64,000 nt of DNA, from NCBI GenBank assembly GCA_022225965.2, contig JAKJXP020000033.1, positions 248,001-312,000 on the forward strand. Direction: 5' to 3'. The position numbers and the translations under genes were made by a program. Source of the stretch: Diatrype stigma. Its lineage: Eukaryota > Ascomycota > Sordariomycetes > Xylariales > Diatrypaceae. Below the pieces are notes generated by a model. The model worked only from the letters and a program-made list of their open reading frames with translations, had not been told where the DNA came from and did not search any database. Shown here piece by piece: positions 47,914-60,416 of the stretch; position 1 is the stretch's first letter, and each line of letters begins with the position of its first letter.

Positions 47914-50900
47914 TCAGTTCACACTACCAAGCCGCCCCCACGACCCCGCAATCCTGCCCTGGCCCAGTAGCTGGGCACCACCCGCACCACCACCACCGCT
48001 CGTCGCGTTCCTGCCGCTATCCCGGCCCTGACAGCCGTAGTGCACGACGGTATTATCGGGGCGGACGGCGATGACGCTGTTACCCAGGCGCTTGTGGCAG
48101 ACGCCGCAGATGCGCTCCTCGCTGATGACCACGCGGCGGTTGCGGCCGCCCTGGCCGCCCGGCACGCCATCCCCGAGAAGCAGCAGCGCCTGGGAGTTGA
48201 CGAGCTGGGTGCGCCGCAGGCCCTCGACGATACGGGACTGCGCGATGGCCGAGTTGGCCGCGCGGATGCGACCACGGAAGTACGACGTTAGGTCTGCCAC
48301 GGGCAGGTCGTCGGGGATCAGCGAGAGTGTCGAGGCCGCGGGGAGTCGGGAGCCGTGGCGCGAGAGTAGCGAGAGCGCCGGCGCTAGGTTGGGCTTGTGC
48401 GGCGGGGGCGGCGTGAGATATAGTGAAAGTAGTGTGTGGTAGATGGACGGGGTGGCAGTGTCATCCGGATCGTCTGGGTCGGCGGCGGCAGCAGCGGCGG
48501 ATTCACCACCACTGCGTGACACCGGGGGCGAGGCTGCTGGGTCGCCCAATCGATAGATTCGGTTACAGTAACTAAATATAGTTGAGCATCTGAGACAATA
48601 TTTGCTGGGCTAATATTCTATCGAAGACAGTAAAAAAGAAACGAGGGGTGGTGGATGTGGTGGTATTGAAGGCGGATGATGGTAGGATGAAATGAAATAG
48701 ACGTACTCTTCCGCTTTGACGTAATCCTGCATTTTGAATACATAAATCTCGAGCGCCTGCTTGTGCTGGCCCATACTGCTGTATACGACAGCTAGGGCCT
48801 CGAAGAAAGCCGGATCTAGATAACATGTCAGTCAAGTTTCGGCGAACCTATACCTCTAGCAGGTAAAAGGCTGTGAGTTGGTTGAGAAATAAAATCGAAG
48901 TCATACCGTCACGAGGGGTCAAGGCATAAGCCCTGCTAAGGCTAATCTGCCTGCTCTCCCGCAAAAACCGAACCAGCTTCGCCATCCAGTCGTTCCATGC
49001 CGCCGTACCCCTTCCCCTTACTCTCCCACGCATACTTTTTACACTTCCCCCTCCACCTACTTCGTCATCTCGCAACAGACCGACGAGCAGCTCGACGAAC
49101 CGATTGTGGTACTCGGGCGTCCCGTCACCCCACTCGTTGATAACGTGGTCAAGATAGCGCACCTCGAGCTCAACGTCGATTCTACCGAGATAGTCGAGGA
49201 CGCGGTCACGCGGCAGCGTCTCGGCGTTCTCCGTGTCCGCCACGAACACCTGCATGCCGAGCTCGGGGTCACGGATCAGCACCCAGCGCGCGAACTCGAG
49301 CACGAGGTCGATGAGGTCCGGCGGGAGGGACTGGAGGTAGGCGACCGTGCGGCGGGGCCCGCGCAGCTGCTCGGGGATCAGCTGTACGTCGACTTGCACC
49401 TCGTGGACTTTCTTGGGCTTGTGGGGTTTCGTGTCGTCACCGCCGCCACCGTTGCCACTATCTCCATCGCCATCGCTAACTGCAGCCTTCTCGTTTACCA
49501 CGGCTTCCGTGCTTTCCTCCGTCACTTGGATTTTCTCATTTTCTGTGGATTCTGGATTATCCGCGTTCGCCTTGTCCTCGGCCTCCCCGAACCGTCTCAG
49601 GATTTCTAGTGCCTCGCGGTGCAACCGTTTCCCATGGAAGAAATCCACGATCTCATTGAACCTGTTCTTCTCCAGCAGCTTCTCCTTCACGACGTCGGGA
49701 TCACAGAAATTGGCTATTCGTAGAAGCGAGCCAATGAGGCTGGGTTGGCTGAACATATAACCCCTGAATAAAGTCGTATCCACTAGAGTGAACGTCTCGA
49801 CGAGCTGTCTTTCTAGCTGCTCGTCCGACTCAGACTGGGGCTCGTTGAGTAGGTGCTCGATTGCATGGCTGTCCATCATATTTGAAGCTTGCGTTGCATC
49901 TAATGTACGCTGCTTCTGCTGCTTTAGTTTGCCGGTGGTGGGATCGATCACTCGCTGGAGACGGGCACGTGTTCCGGCTAGATAACTATTAAGCTCCCGG
50001 ACAGCCTTTTTCAAATCTTCACCTTCTAGGACTTTCCTATTCCTTGATTTCTTCTTCGCCTTAGTCTTAGGTTTGATACTTGCTGCGTCGTCGTTATCGG
50101 TGCTCCCTTTTCTCGAAGAAGCGATAGAGGCCGCGTCGGAATCCGTCTTTCTGCTCCCAATCCAATACCTGGCGAACGCACTAGCCCTTGCCGGTGACGC
50201 AGACTCACCAGTCGCATTGACGGTACTTGTATCCTTTGCTGGCTTATCCGCGGTTGGTTTCGTCTTGGGCTCCTCCTCTTCGTGCTCCTCTTCTTCAGAT
50301 GTTTCTTCCCTTTCAGGCTCCTCCGACAAGTCGCCTGCAATTATCCTAGGATACAGCTTCAGGACCCTTTCTGGAGGGGCATGAACGTCATCTTCGTTGA
50401 AGAGGTCTAGGCTATGACGGAACTTTCGTTGCCTGAACAAGGTCTCGGCCTTGCGCATTTTGACTTCGCGCAACGTGCTATGTTTGTCCTTGAGTAACGC
50501 GTCCTCGAGCATGTTTAAAACACTGATAGCCTCATCGAACTTTCCTTGGTCTATTAGTTCCTGAACCTGGGTATCGTAATCGGTAGCGTCCATCTTCCAA
50601 ACGGCACGGTCACTGCTCACATGGAAGCCCTTGGCGGCGTGAGCGAGACTAACGGTGGGGGGCGGAAAGTGCATGTTCGCAGCCCCAGGGAGCTCGATAG
50701 CTTGTAACAGGCTGAGGGTATCGGGGTTCCGGACCTCGAGGGAGCCCTTAGCTGGATTTTGCAAAGCTAGAATATACGGATAGCTATACCCGATGCCCTC
50801 CGGTGCTGCCTGCCAGGGGATTTGTCGTTTCTCCAGCGGCTTCCCATCGGCACCGACATCGATGAACAACGTGTTGATATCCCGGGCTAATAGCATGCGG

Positions 50901-51788
50901 TCATCAGTCAGGCGGGCGGCCAACGGCTTAGGTACATAGCCGCCTAAACCCATGTAACCCATGCTTGCGGCGCCAAACCTGCTCCCTTGTCCCCCTCCGA
51001 CCGCGGCACCGGCACCTGTGATCTCCTTTGTTTCGGCGGTCGTGACATCGACCAAGACATAGCCAGCGTTCAAGCCGCAAACGAGCTTAGTGGCGTTGGC
51101 CCAGATGACTGTCCGGATAGCCTCGGGCAGCAAGATCTCAGTCACGTCATCATGAAGCTCGCCTGCGTGCCAGCTCCATAGCAAGAGCTTACGCTTGACA
51201 GCGACCGCCAACCGACTGATTATCTCTGGGATGCCCGTGGCAGCATCTTTGACGATATTGCTAGTGACAGCAAAGCAGGTCGCGTTCTTGGTGCGAGTGA
51301 GCGTCTCGGTCAGCTCGTATGTTCCTAGATCGTAAAGCGATACATGGTAGTTGGACAGAGAGATGAGTGTGTTGGCCTCCTTGATTATAGCGAGCTGTTC
51401 GATGGACCGCGTAGAGAACTTCTCGACTTCGCGTAAGAGGTCGGTAGGTTTGGGGCCGGTAGGTTGGGCGTCGGGCTTTGTGGAACCCCCGGGTGAATCT
51501 GCCGTGTTCGCACCGTCGGCTTCTGGTGGATTTGATTGTCTCGGGGATATTTCGTTCAAGCGATATATACGTAAGGAACCAGAGTTCAGGCCGACAAGCA
51601 CTCGATCGCCTAGGTTCTCCAGTCATCAGTTAAGTTCCTGCCTATTCTATGGGATTTGGTCCACGAAGACAAAGCAGATCGGACGAGTGAAGCCGCGTAG
51701 CCATACCATAAGCTAGAATCGTCTCGATCTTGGATTTGTCGCGCTGCCTAAGCTCGATGATGGGCCGAGCCGTGAATGCAGAGAGCAT
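47914..51788 (-). CDS. VPS39: VPS39/VAM6, HOPS tethering complex subunit
   Basis: Four exons on the minus strand: 51788-51707, 51609-48907, 48815-48707 and 48571-47914. Introns have donors GTATGG, GTATGA and GTACGT and AG acceptors, phases 1, 1 and 2, giving 1183 aa. The N-terminus MLSAFTARPIIELRQRDKSK is typical of fungal Vps39 and leads into a citron-homology beta-propeller (about 1-330). A helical clathrin-heavy-chain-like repeat region follows, broken by an acidic/Lys-rich linker near 425-520. The C-terminus carries the Vps39 zinc-binding motif CGVCHKRLGNS...HYGC near residue 1115. In yeast Vps39 binds the Rab7 homolog Ypt7 and tethers membranes at the vacuole, and works in vacuole-mitochondria contacts. 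The gene is intact. Confidence 0.93.
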
Positions 51789-52722
51789 GGTGGTGGTGGT
51801 GGTGATGATGATGAAGTGGATGAGGTTCCGCAGCTATGCCCGGAGCTGGCCCGAATTACTATCTCGAGAGATGTGTCATCGGCTTAGGTCTGTCTTTGGC
51901 GTAGCCCCAGGGGGTTCTGATATTGCATCGGTATCAGCATAGGTGTTGGTGTCAGTTCAGACGCCGATGCCAACATATGCGTGTGTGATCATGGATGTGT
52001 GATCATGTATGTGTGGAGGTATAAAGTGGTTGAACAACCTCGAAGCCGGACACTTATCCACCGGCCCTCGTTGTCGGGGTTGGCAATACATACATACATA
52101 CATACATACATACACACTGAGGCTTGGCATGCTGTAGGAGGACGTAGCTACCTATGTACCTAGGTATGCTGGAGCTCGCTGGGGTAGACCGCCAATGACG
52201 GCATAACGCATCGCAATGTCTTTGAGCATACATACAGCTTTACATACGCTATAGCGAAGCGGGTGTTACCTAGGTACTTATTTCCCCCTTTTCGGAAGCC
52301 CCTTTATAGCGTCAAAACGCATGCATATACTTCAATTGAGACGATTAGTTACTAAAAAATAAACAAATATTACAGTTGTATCCCACTGAACTCTATTCTG
52401 TCCACGAACACCACATCTGCCTATCCCTCTATCCAAGAACGCCAGCTCAGCTATATGGGTAAATATATGAGGCCATAGATGCCTCATCAGATATCTAGTC
52501 GAATATCTATAGTACTTATATATATCCACGACAACACCAAGTCAGAGAGTTCATGTGATGTCTCTTCTGATTTTAAGCCAACACTCGCCTCTCCCCACCA
52601 CCAGAAGTACATCAGTACGCACACAAACACATATATATCAGCTAGTTATGTAGCTTTCTTACATATATCCATCCATCATACACCTATAATGGATTGCCAC
52701 GCCTTCATCTTCACATTTGCAT
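51789..52722. other. intergenic with microsatellite and palindromes
   Basis: Lies between VPS39 (start) and the phosphate transporter (3' end), both on the minus strand, so it holds the VPS39 promoter. A (TGG)n run at about 51788-51810, an ATCATG repeat near 51985-52010, a (CATA)n microsatellite and two TACCTAGGTA palindromes (52157, 52267) are present. No gene seen. Confidence 0.55.
52087..52115. repeat. (CATA)n microsatellite
   Basis: About seven uninterrupted CATA units. Confidence 0.9.
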
Positions 52723-55493
52723 TCACATACCCAGCACCCGCATGGCCCCATATCCGAGCGTGACAACAACAGCGAGGGTGATGAGACTGGCCGGCACGCC
52801 ACGGCTAATGAAGTGCTTGACCTCGAGGTAGCGCTGGCCCGTGGTGTCTTCCTTCATGATGGCAGTCATGTTGGGGAAGCCGCTGGTGGGCAGGGCCATA
52901 GCGGCACTGCACATGAGGACGGCGGCCATAACGAGCAAGTTGGGGTGGGGTTCCTCCATGCCCCTGCCGATGTCGCTGACGAGCGGGAGGATGATCAGCG
53001 CCGCGACCGTGTGGCTGATAAAGGTGGCCACGACCAGGGTAAGCGACGCGAAGATAAGCAACACCTCGTACAGTGCCATTTCCGCCACCTCCCGCGAGAT
53101 GCTCTCGGCGATCGTGTGCAGCAGCCCGCTGGACTTCACGGCCTTACCCAGCGCCAGGCCGCCCGCCGCCAGGATGATGATGGTCCAGGGGAAGTTGTTG
53201 AAATCCTCTTTGGTCAGGATGCCGATGCCAAAGAAGATGACGATCGGAAGGATGGCGATGACGCCCATGTCGCCGAAAGTACTTTCGAGCTGGTGAGACG
53301 CGCACCATAGGCCGATGGTCGACAGACATACGATCGAGACGAACCACTGCAAGGCTGTGAAGCTCTCCTTCACGGGTCGGATAGGGACGATGCTAGTGCC
53401 CCTGCCGGGTTGGAAGGTCAAGAGTAGGAGGACCCAAATGAGTAGGATGGAGATGATACCCACGGGAATCACGACGAAGAACCACTGACCCCAGGTAGGT
53501 GCAGGCTCCATGATACCTAGCGCTACGACGTTCTGCGGTGACGCGATGGGGGAGAGCATGCCGCCGATATTGGAAGCAAGTGCAATACCCATGATGACCG
53601 CCTTGGACATATTAGAGCCTGATGGTAGGTTGCGCAGCATAGGCTATGGCCGTATTAAGTCGGTGAGCGGTTCAGAACCAGATAGGGTACCGAAGCTTAC
53701 CTCAATAATAGAAAAACATAAGACAGGCGCGGCGACGTTGCTGACGAGCATGCTAGCAAATGCAGCTACGAACATATTCGCAACAATTACCGTCCGCGGC
53801 CGTGTGCCGGCCTTGCTGAGGACGAACGTGGCAATCCTCTTGTCTATTTTACACTTAGATAGCGCTGCGGCGATGGTGAAACCGCCCAGGAGAAGCATGA
53901 TGACTGGTGTCCACATGGCGGAGAACACGTAGGCGGTAGCAGCCTTTGAATCCAGCCTCTTGTATGGTGGGTCATCAGACTTGACGATATTCAGAACGAC
54001 GCAAAGGAAGGGTATCAACAGTGATGTGACAAATAAAGGTATAGTCTACGGTAGGTTAGTTAGCACATATCGATAATATTGTGAAGAGGGCAACGCTTAT
54101 CTTACCTCGGTAGCCCATAACAAGCTGACAAACACCAGCATGGCAAAACAGTTTTGTTGCTCGGGTTTCTCCATGATGGGGAGAAATAGGAGCACGAAGA
54201 ATATGGCAAGAATGGCTAGGAAGATGTATGTGGTAGAGCCGAAGAGCCAGGTAGGGCAAGCAAAGTGGCCGATAGGCGTGTCGATATTCCTGGTCGGCAC
54301 GCTTGGAGGTTCATCGCCTTGTAACCTCAGCTTAGCCCCGTCACTTCTCCCGCCTAGTAGTCCTCCGCCGACGGTGGCGGCCTCGGCCCGGCGTTCCAGA
54401 CCGATGAGGTCTCTCCAGACAGTATTCCGCTCCCAGACGACGTGCTCTCGGAGGTGAGATCGGAGGTCTTTCTTGGCAAGAGCTTTGTCACCTTGCGTGA
54501 CTATATCGCTGTAGGCCTCTTCCATTCTCCTTATATACTCCTCGATATTCTTGATAGTCTCAGGCATAAAGGGATATGATGTGTCCACAATGCTCTCCAT
54601 GTACTTGGGCCGGAGCTCCCTATCAATGATCTTGTCGAACTTCTTGAGAACCTTTCGGAAGCCTGTCTTATTGAGCTGGACGTAGGACTTGAGTTCACAC
54701 AGCTGGACGTAGAGGCTGATGATGCGCTTCTTCACCATGATGCCCGAAGTAAACATATGTGCTGTCTCGGCGTAATCATCGTAGCCTGTGCTATGTCTTC
54801 TCAGCGACCTTGTGAAGTCAGTCGACATCATAGAGGCGGTCAGATCGGCCGAGGCGTGCATGAGGCTGCGACGTCTCCCCGGGACACTCATGCTGGACCG
54901 TCTCTTCTTAGTGAGGGCAGCTGTCTCGTCTGCGTCGTCGTCATCGTTCTCATCGTCGCTGTCCTCGACACCGTCCTCGGTTGACCGGGCGCTCCTGGAG
55001 CTACGGGCACCCATTGCATGGGATGCGTGCTTGAACGGGGGTTCGGTGGCGCTTGGGTGCAGAGGCGGTCGCTGGGGTGGAAGCCCACCGCCATCACCTT
55101 CCCCATTCTCGTGATAACGTTCTATATCGCGGAGTAAATCCTCGGTCTCATCGAAGAGCTCTTTCTCCTTCACTCCATAGAAGGACGAGACCTTCTCTAG
55201 CTCAACATCTAGCGCTCGACTGAAAACAGTATCGGGGTCCTCCTCGCGAAGCAGAGGTCTTGTTTCGACATCAGACGGGCCTGACTGGTGGACGGTCTTC
55301 TCGAGTTGGTAGATTCTAGAGAGAAGATTCAGGTCAGGGTATTAGTGCTAAGCATATAGGGGTGTTTCATGGCTATCCGCGTCGCAAATATAGGAGATGG
55401 TGCAACTAACAACTTCTTGAGGTTGCTGTAGGCGATGTAATGGCTGCTCCAGTCGGGAACAGCATTGAACTGGATACTGTGGGAGAACTTCAT
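52723..55493 (-). CDS. SPX-domain low-affinity phosphate transporter (Pho87/Pho90/Pho91 type)
   Basis: Four exons on the minus strand: 55493-55411, 55315-54106, 54045-53701 and 53643-52723, with introns of 95, 60 and 57 nt (donors GTTAGT, GTAAGA, GTAAGC). The product is 852 aa, close to the yeast proteins. The start MKFSHSIQFNAVPDWSSHYI is the canonical SPX N-terminus, so ATG 55493 is chosen although the frame is open further upstream. The SPX domain (about 1-280) contains the Lys-rich helix GFRKVLKKFDKI that binds inositol pyrophosphates in this family. From about residue 385 there are about 12 membrane helices of the DASS/CitMHS fold, with signatures SNIGGMLSPIASPQNVVALG and PTSGFPNMTAIM. 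It should import phosphate at the plasma or vacuolar membrane; sequence alone does not separate Pho90 from Pho91. Confidence 0.92.
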
Positions 55494-56587
55494 CTCGTCC
55501 TGTTCGTCAAGCCACTGCTTTTTCTCGTCTTTCTTGACCTTCCCACGCTCTGCTCTGTTGGTCTGATCTTTTCGGGTTGCTATTACTTCGTAGTCATCGA
55601 GCTCGTATGATTCGCAGTCGGTGCCTGTATCTGCGACAGCAGCGTCACTTGCGCCTGCGCCTGCGCCTGCTCCTGCACCTATAGTGGCCTTCCCCCCTCT
55701 ACGCTGCGAGCCTGCTAGATCTGGAACTTGGGGTATGGTCGCTTGGGGGGCTCTATGGGCGCGAGACGAAGCTTCGAGAGGAGAGGAGGGACAGGCTTGG
55801 TGCTTTGTTGGCCCTATGGTGGCTATGATCGCGATCGTCTTCAGACTGCGTCTTTCTGTATAGCGACACAAGTTGATAACTCACGAGTCAGGGTAAGATG
55901 GGAAAGATAAGAGCAGAATCTGGATCGGTCACAAGGCCTCCAACGGGATCAAGTGATAGGCTATTGCAAAGTACCCGAGGTCTGTCTCGTCAGGGTGTCG
56001 GGACTGCAGCCAAGTCAGACAAGTCACGTTTGGTGGTCGAGACTGAGTGAAGGTGAGGACCGTGCCGAATGGGGTGGACAATAATAAATGGAAGTACTTC
56101 GTAATCGGTCTGTATGTAACTAACTACCTACCTAGGTAGGTAGGTAACTTTAGTACTAGGTATGTACTTCGTACGTATGTTGTATGTCGTATCTCGTGCT
56201 GTTCAGCCAGTCAGGTAACAAATGCAGCAAATGGTGGCCATAGGGCACTACGCCTAACGAGCCTTAGTTTAGGGAGCTGTTTGGTAGCTAACTGGCGCCT
56301 TGATGTCATTGGCCAGGGTTGCTCTCCCACTCAGGCACAGCGAAGGACTTCAGGTCATGATGCGTTACTTACAGGTTTAAATCCCTCCAGACCACTCGGT
56401 GCTTACACGAAGATTCATTTTCATTTCATGTTTGAGCTTACCGTATATAAGCCTACGCTCCAAAATATCCGGCCCCCGGAATGGGAGCAGAGCAGAGCAA
56501 TAAGAATGACCAAATAACAAGAGTCACAATCGTGGCTTGCTCTGCGAATCAGTTTACGATTACTCATTCACGGCTTAACTAGCTGAA
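55494..56587. other. intergenic with an 18-bp perfect palindrome
   Basis: Promoter region of the phosphate transporter and 3' flank of the P450. The open frame extending upstream of the transporter start contains GAGAGAGAGAS-type low complexity and is not needed. TACCTACCTAGGTAGGTA at 56125-56142 is a perfect 18-bp palindrome. No other gene seen. Confidence 0.55.
56125..56142. repeat. perfect 18-bp palindrome of the TACCTAGGTA family
   Basis: The longest member of the motif family found at 10107, 12631, 13032, 52157, 52267 and 58924. It lies 632 bp upstream of the phosphate transporter ATG. Confidence 0.85.
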
Positions 56588-58467
56588 CTACCCAGGCAGC
56601 CAGGTAACCACAACTCCTCCGTAGCAGCAAGTTTGATCTTCACTGTTGTTCCATCTACCGGCTGAGACGTCACCCTGCGAGTCTACAGTAATGTCATGCA
56701 TTCCTTGTATCAGCCTGGGTTCCTTGCAGGCCTGTGCATCATAAGGGGAAGTGCAAACTATACTTACGTTATATAACTCTGACTTTGCCTTATATTGCCC
56801 TTTTCCATTCAGCACCGGAAGGCCCTTCTCGTCTAACACGCTCTCGCCTAACCCTGTTTTGATAAAGTCGTACTTTCGCGCTACGATGGAGATGATGATG
56901 CGTGATTCGAGATTCGCAAGTTCCGATCCGATACAGCTTCTCGGGCCTCTCTCAAAGGGCCGCCACGCACTTGCAGGAATGCTCTTCGCCGCTTCACCAA
57001 GCCATCGCTCGGGCACCCAGTCATCCGCCGTGTCTCCATACACTGCTGGGTCCCGCTGGATGATGCTCTGGCACGAATACATTATAAGCCCATCGAGATT
57101 GTACACCTCACCGGCGGTGGGTGTGCGAATTGTGAATCCTGTTCCAGGGTCCGTCATGCGAACGGTGCCTGCAGGTGGATGGAGGCGGAGCGTCTCCTTA
57201 ATGACAGCATTGATGTAGTGCATACGCGGGAGGAGCTGTTCCCCCTCCTGCGCAAGTATACTACATACTGCACTAGGGTCGGTCTGAGGCCCAAGAATCT
57301 CGTCGAGCTCGTCGCGTACAGCCTTGAGCGCTCGGGGCGTGCGGCTCAGCTCGTAAAACGCCCACTGCAGCATGCTGGTATTTGTGTCGTGTCCTGCGAA
57401 TAGGAAGCTGCGCACTTGATCTGACGTCTCCGAGAGAAGCTGGGGTGTCAATTCTCTAGTATCCTGGAAACTGAGCGCCACGATACTCCGTGATCTGTTC
57501 CCTTCCGCTTCTTCTTTCAGCTCCGCGTACTTCTGCTGGATCATGGCTTTTATCAGCACGTCAATGCGGTTGGCTAGCCGGTTCCGCCTGATTGTAGTGA
57601 AAGGGACGAGCCACCACGGCAGGTTGTTCTTGTCATCGCTGTATGTCTGAACGAGCTCCCCAAATAATCGAATGAGTTCGCCTTGCTTCGAGCGGTCCAT
57701 GTGTTGTGCATCGAGTTGGACTTCCATCACGGCGGCACCAATGACATCAAAGGTCAAATTAGAGATCAGCTTCTCCAAGGATATCTCTTGCCCTAGGGCA
57801 GCAAATTGATCTAGATAGTTCCAGAATGGTTCCATCTTCTCGAGAATAAGGGGCAATAGACTCCATAGATGTTGAGTCGCGAAACCTGGGTTATACTTTT
57901 TCCGAAGATCCTTCCAGTCTTGACCCTGTTGATTCCAGTCGTTAGCAAGTCCTATCAGCCACAGAGGACTTACACTTACTTCTCTGCCTAAAATCGATGT
58001 TCTTCCTACGATGGGAATCATATGGGTCCAGGTTGGGGATTTGGGCGTGCTCAGAGGGAAAAGCCTCGATGGCTTAGATATCTGCTCGGCGACACCGTGG
58101 CTAGTGATGAGAATCATTGGGGGGTTGACAGGCCGGAGGTCAACAAGCATGATAGGAGGCCGTCCTATCGATAACCACATCTCTTCGAAGATTTTGTCTA
58201 ATCATTTGGCTGTCAGTCCCGGGATGAGTATAGCATTTCAAAGTGGTATTCGTCGCGAGAAGATTCACTCAAATGTTATGGCATACCTGGATGGCGATCG
58301 TGTATTCCACGGCCCATGAATTCGCCAAAGGTTCCGAGATGGCCCCAGAAGATGTGGTTTGGCAACTGTGGAATATGTGCATATTGCTCGTCGCGCATAT
58401 ATTTCAGTCTTGTATAGAGATACGCGGCCAGCAATGCACCGGCCGCAACCAGGAAAAGTTCGAACAT
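56588..58467 (-). CDS. cytochrome P450 monooxygenase, microsomal
   Basis: Three exons on the minus strand: 58467-58287, 58197-57980 and 57925-56588, introns of 89 and 54 nt, giving 578 aa. The 54-nt intron keeps the frame open but has GTAAGT, TGCTAAC and CAG signals, and removing it restores ILGREGQDWKDLRKKYNPGF. A membrane anchor (MFELFLVAAGALLAAYLYTR) starts the protein. The I-helix reads FAGHDTNTS (about 307-315), the K-helix ETLRLHPP (about 375), and the heme loop FERGPRSCIG with Cys 464. All catalytic landmarks are intact. The C-terminus runs about 60 residues longer than usual past the last beta strands, so the stop or an end intron may be misread. Substrate and CYP family are unknown; no biosynthetic partner gene adjoins. 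Confidence 0.88.
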
Positions 58468-59661
58468 CTTGCCATGTAGTCGCGTTGGGTCGTGTGTACT
58501 GCTCCTGCAACTATCGCATGCTTCTAGGAATATCTTTTGGAAATGGTTTACAACAGATTGGTACCAAACGAGAAGTAAAATCATGTGAAAATACCCATGA
58601 TGGAAAAGCTAAGCTTCGCAAACAAGAGTAACCCCGCCACACCCTGGCCAACATCTTCTGCAGTTGGTAAGTGTTGATTGAGGCGCAGGGTCGCAAACAG
58701 TGTTGGCTACGATCCGCCCGCTTCTAACATGATTCGTCATATTTCAGCTAGTGACACAGTGCAAACCACGGCCAGTATCGCTCGAGCGAACAGTTCCCGA
58801 TTGCCGCTGAGATACTATCAGCCGCAAGGGATAGATTCTTCGACCCCTTAAGATTCTTGACTCAGCTTGTCTCGGAGGCTTTCATCGAGCGATACCGTGT
58901 GGTTGGGCCAAGGATATCTAGACTACCTAGGTAGATAGTGTCCCAATGATGCTGTAACCCCCCAATATACACATGTTAGAGATGGTTTATACTGACGGTA
59001 AGGTCAACGAATGGGTATAGGCCCCAATACATAACCTTAGTTGATCTATAGCACCTATCCCATACCCCTATCTCCATTCGCATTGGCTCTTTATCACTAT
59101 TGGACTTCTTCACGTGGATTCCTTATGACAACGTATCCTCACATTGTCGAGTGTCAAAACATATTGTTTTCCATATCCTACCACCCTGTCCATTAGTTGC
59201 CTTTGCCAACTCCGACCTAACACTCGCATTACTGCATCCCCCTTCTCGTCCTCGCAGGCCTCTTTTTCCTTGCTCCCTTATTAGTTTTACCTCTAGCTTT
59301 CTGTGCTGCCTGCCAGCCCTACTTTTCAGGACGATAGGGGTAGTCGTCTTCCGCTGGTCTGTAATACACCCTTCTCGATTTTGCTAGGTATTTTTCGGTT
59401 GGCAACATTCCCATACAAACAAATATTCTAATTACCCTCGCAATCTTTTGCTGTCGAAAGTTCTCGATCGAAGCTTGCTAGGAAGAATGTCCTAGGATGT
59501 GATAGACCAATCTTAAGGCAGGTATACAGGCTATCCAGGTACCTGTCACTCAATGGCATAGTTACTTTACTTATGTTCTCCAACATACTACGCCCCCAAG
59601 CAATGCTGATTATAGAATAACTTTGCTTATGGAACTTCACATTGCTTCGTAATGGTGTTCT
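58468..59661. other. intergenic, no gene recognised
   Basis: Promoter side of the P450. The palindrome TACCTAGGTA occurs at 58924. An open frame at 59100-59387 (+) is Ser/Pro/Leu-rich with no motif and is not called. Confidence 0.5.
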
Positions 59662-60256
59662 TAGGGTGTTACGCAACGCAATCCACTGCAACCAGGACCT
59701 CTGGTGGATGGATTGCAGTAACTGCAACCAGCCCCTCGGATTTGGTGGATTGCCGTTGCGTAACTGCAACCAAATTGCAATTGCGTTGCATTGGTTGCAA
59801 TATCTAAATGGGATTAAAATAAGGGTATATATAAAGGTCGCAAAATAGATTTTTGGCGTTTACCTGACGTATTCGAAGCGTATTATTTATAGCCTTACTT
59901 AATAAAACCTTATTACCGATCCATTCGACCCATACCTGGCACCCCCTTCCGGCGCCCCCCTCCTAGCAACCCCCTTTCCTGATAACCCCCTTTCCTAATA
60001 ACCCCCCCCCCCCCCCCCCCCCCCAAACCTCCACTTTGATCCCTACTAGCCCCTATAATCCTTGGTGTAACGGTATATATTAGCCACAAACACCAGCCAC
60101 TATAACGTGCAACCAATTACGCAACCAAAGAAAAATATCGTGGGTTGCGTTATAAGTTACGCAATTCAGGGAAATCTCGAATGGATGGGTTGCAAAGGCT
60201 AATGGCAACCAATTGGTGGCAATTACGTTGCACAGGTTGCGTTGCGTAACACCCTG
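59662..60256. mobile_element. non-autonomous hAT-like DNA transposon
   Basis: A 595-bp element with near-perfect terminal inverted repeats: YAGGGTGTTACGCAACGCAA at the left, and its complement TTGCGTTGCGTAACACCCTG at the right. The 8-bp direct repeat GGTGTTCT lies directly outside both ends (59654-59661, 60257-60264). An 8-bp duplication and CAGGG-type ends are hallmarks of the hAT superfamily. Subterminal regions carry many TGCAACC/GGTTGCA copies, as expected for transposase-binding motifs. No coding capacity. It is not RIPped, so it is recent or below the RIP length threshold. It lies between the P450 and the GNAT gene. Confidence 0.88.
60002..60024. repeat. run of 23 C inside the hAT-like element
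   Basis: A homopolymer flanked by further CCCCC runs at about 59941-60001. On the minus strand this is a strong G-run array. The exact length may be unreliable in assembly. Confidence 0.9.
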
Positions 60257-60416
60257 GGTGTTCTTTATAATCGATAAGTATTATTGTTAACATGTCACTC
60301 AAATAATCCGAGTTCTATGCGGCGCTCCTTCAAAAGACAGAAATAAATGGAGACTAAAAGGGGAACTACCAGCGCACCCTCCTGCATCACAAAGACCCAA
60401 ATAAGGGCTGCGACGG

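Noticed and set aside
56700..56775. A possible third P450 intron starting at GTAAGT after SELYN
   Set aside because: The nearest AG gives an intron of only 36 nt, and longer choices end the protein abruptly. The unspliced reading VSIVCTSPYDA resembles the normal P450 end, so I kept it, with doubt.
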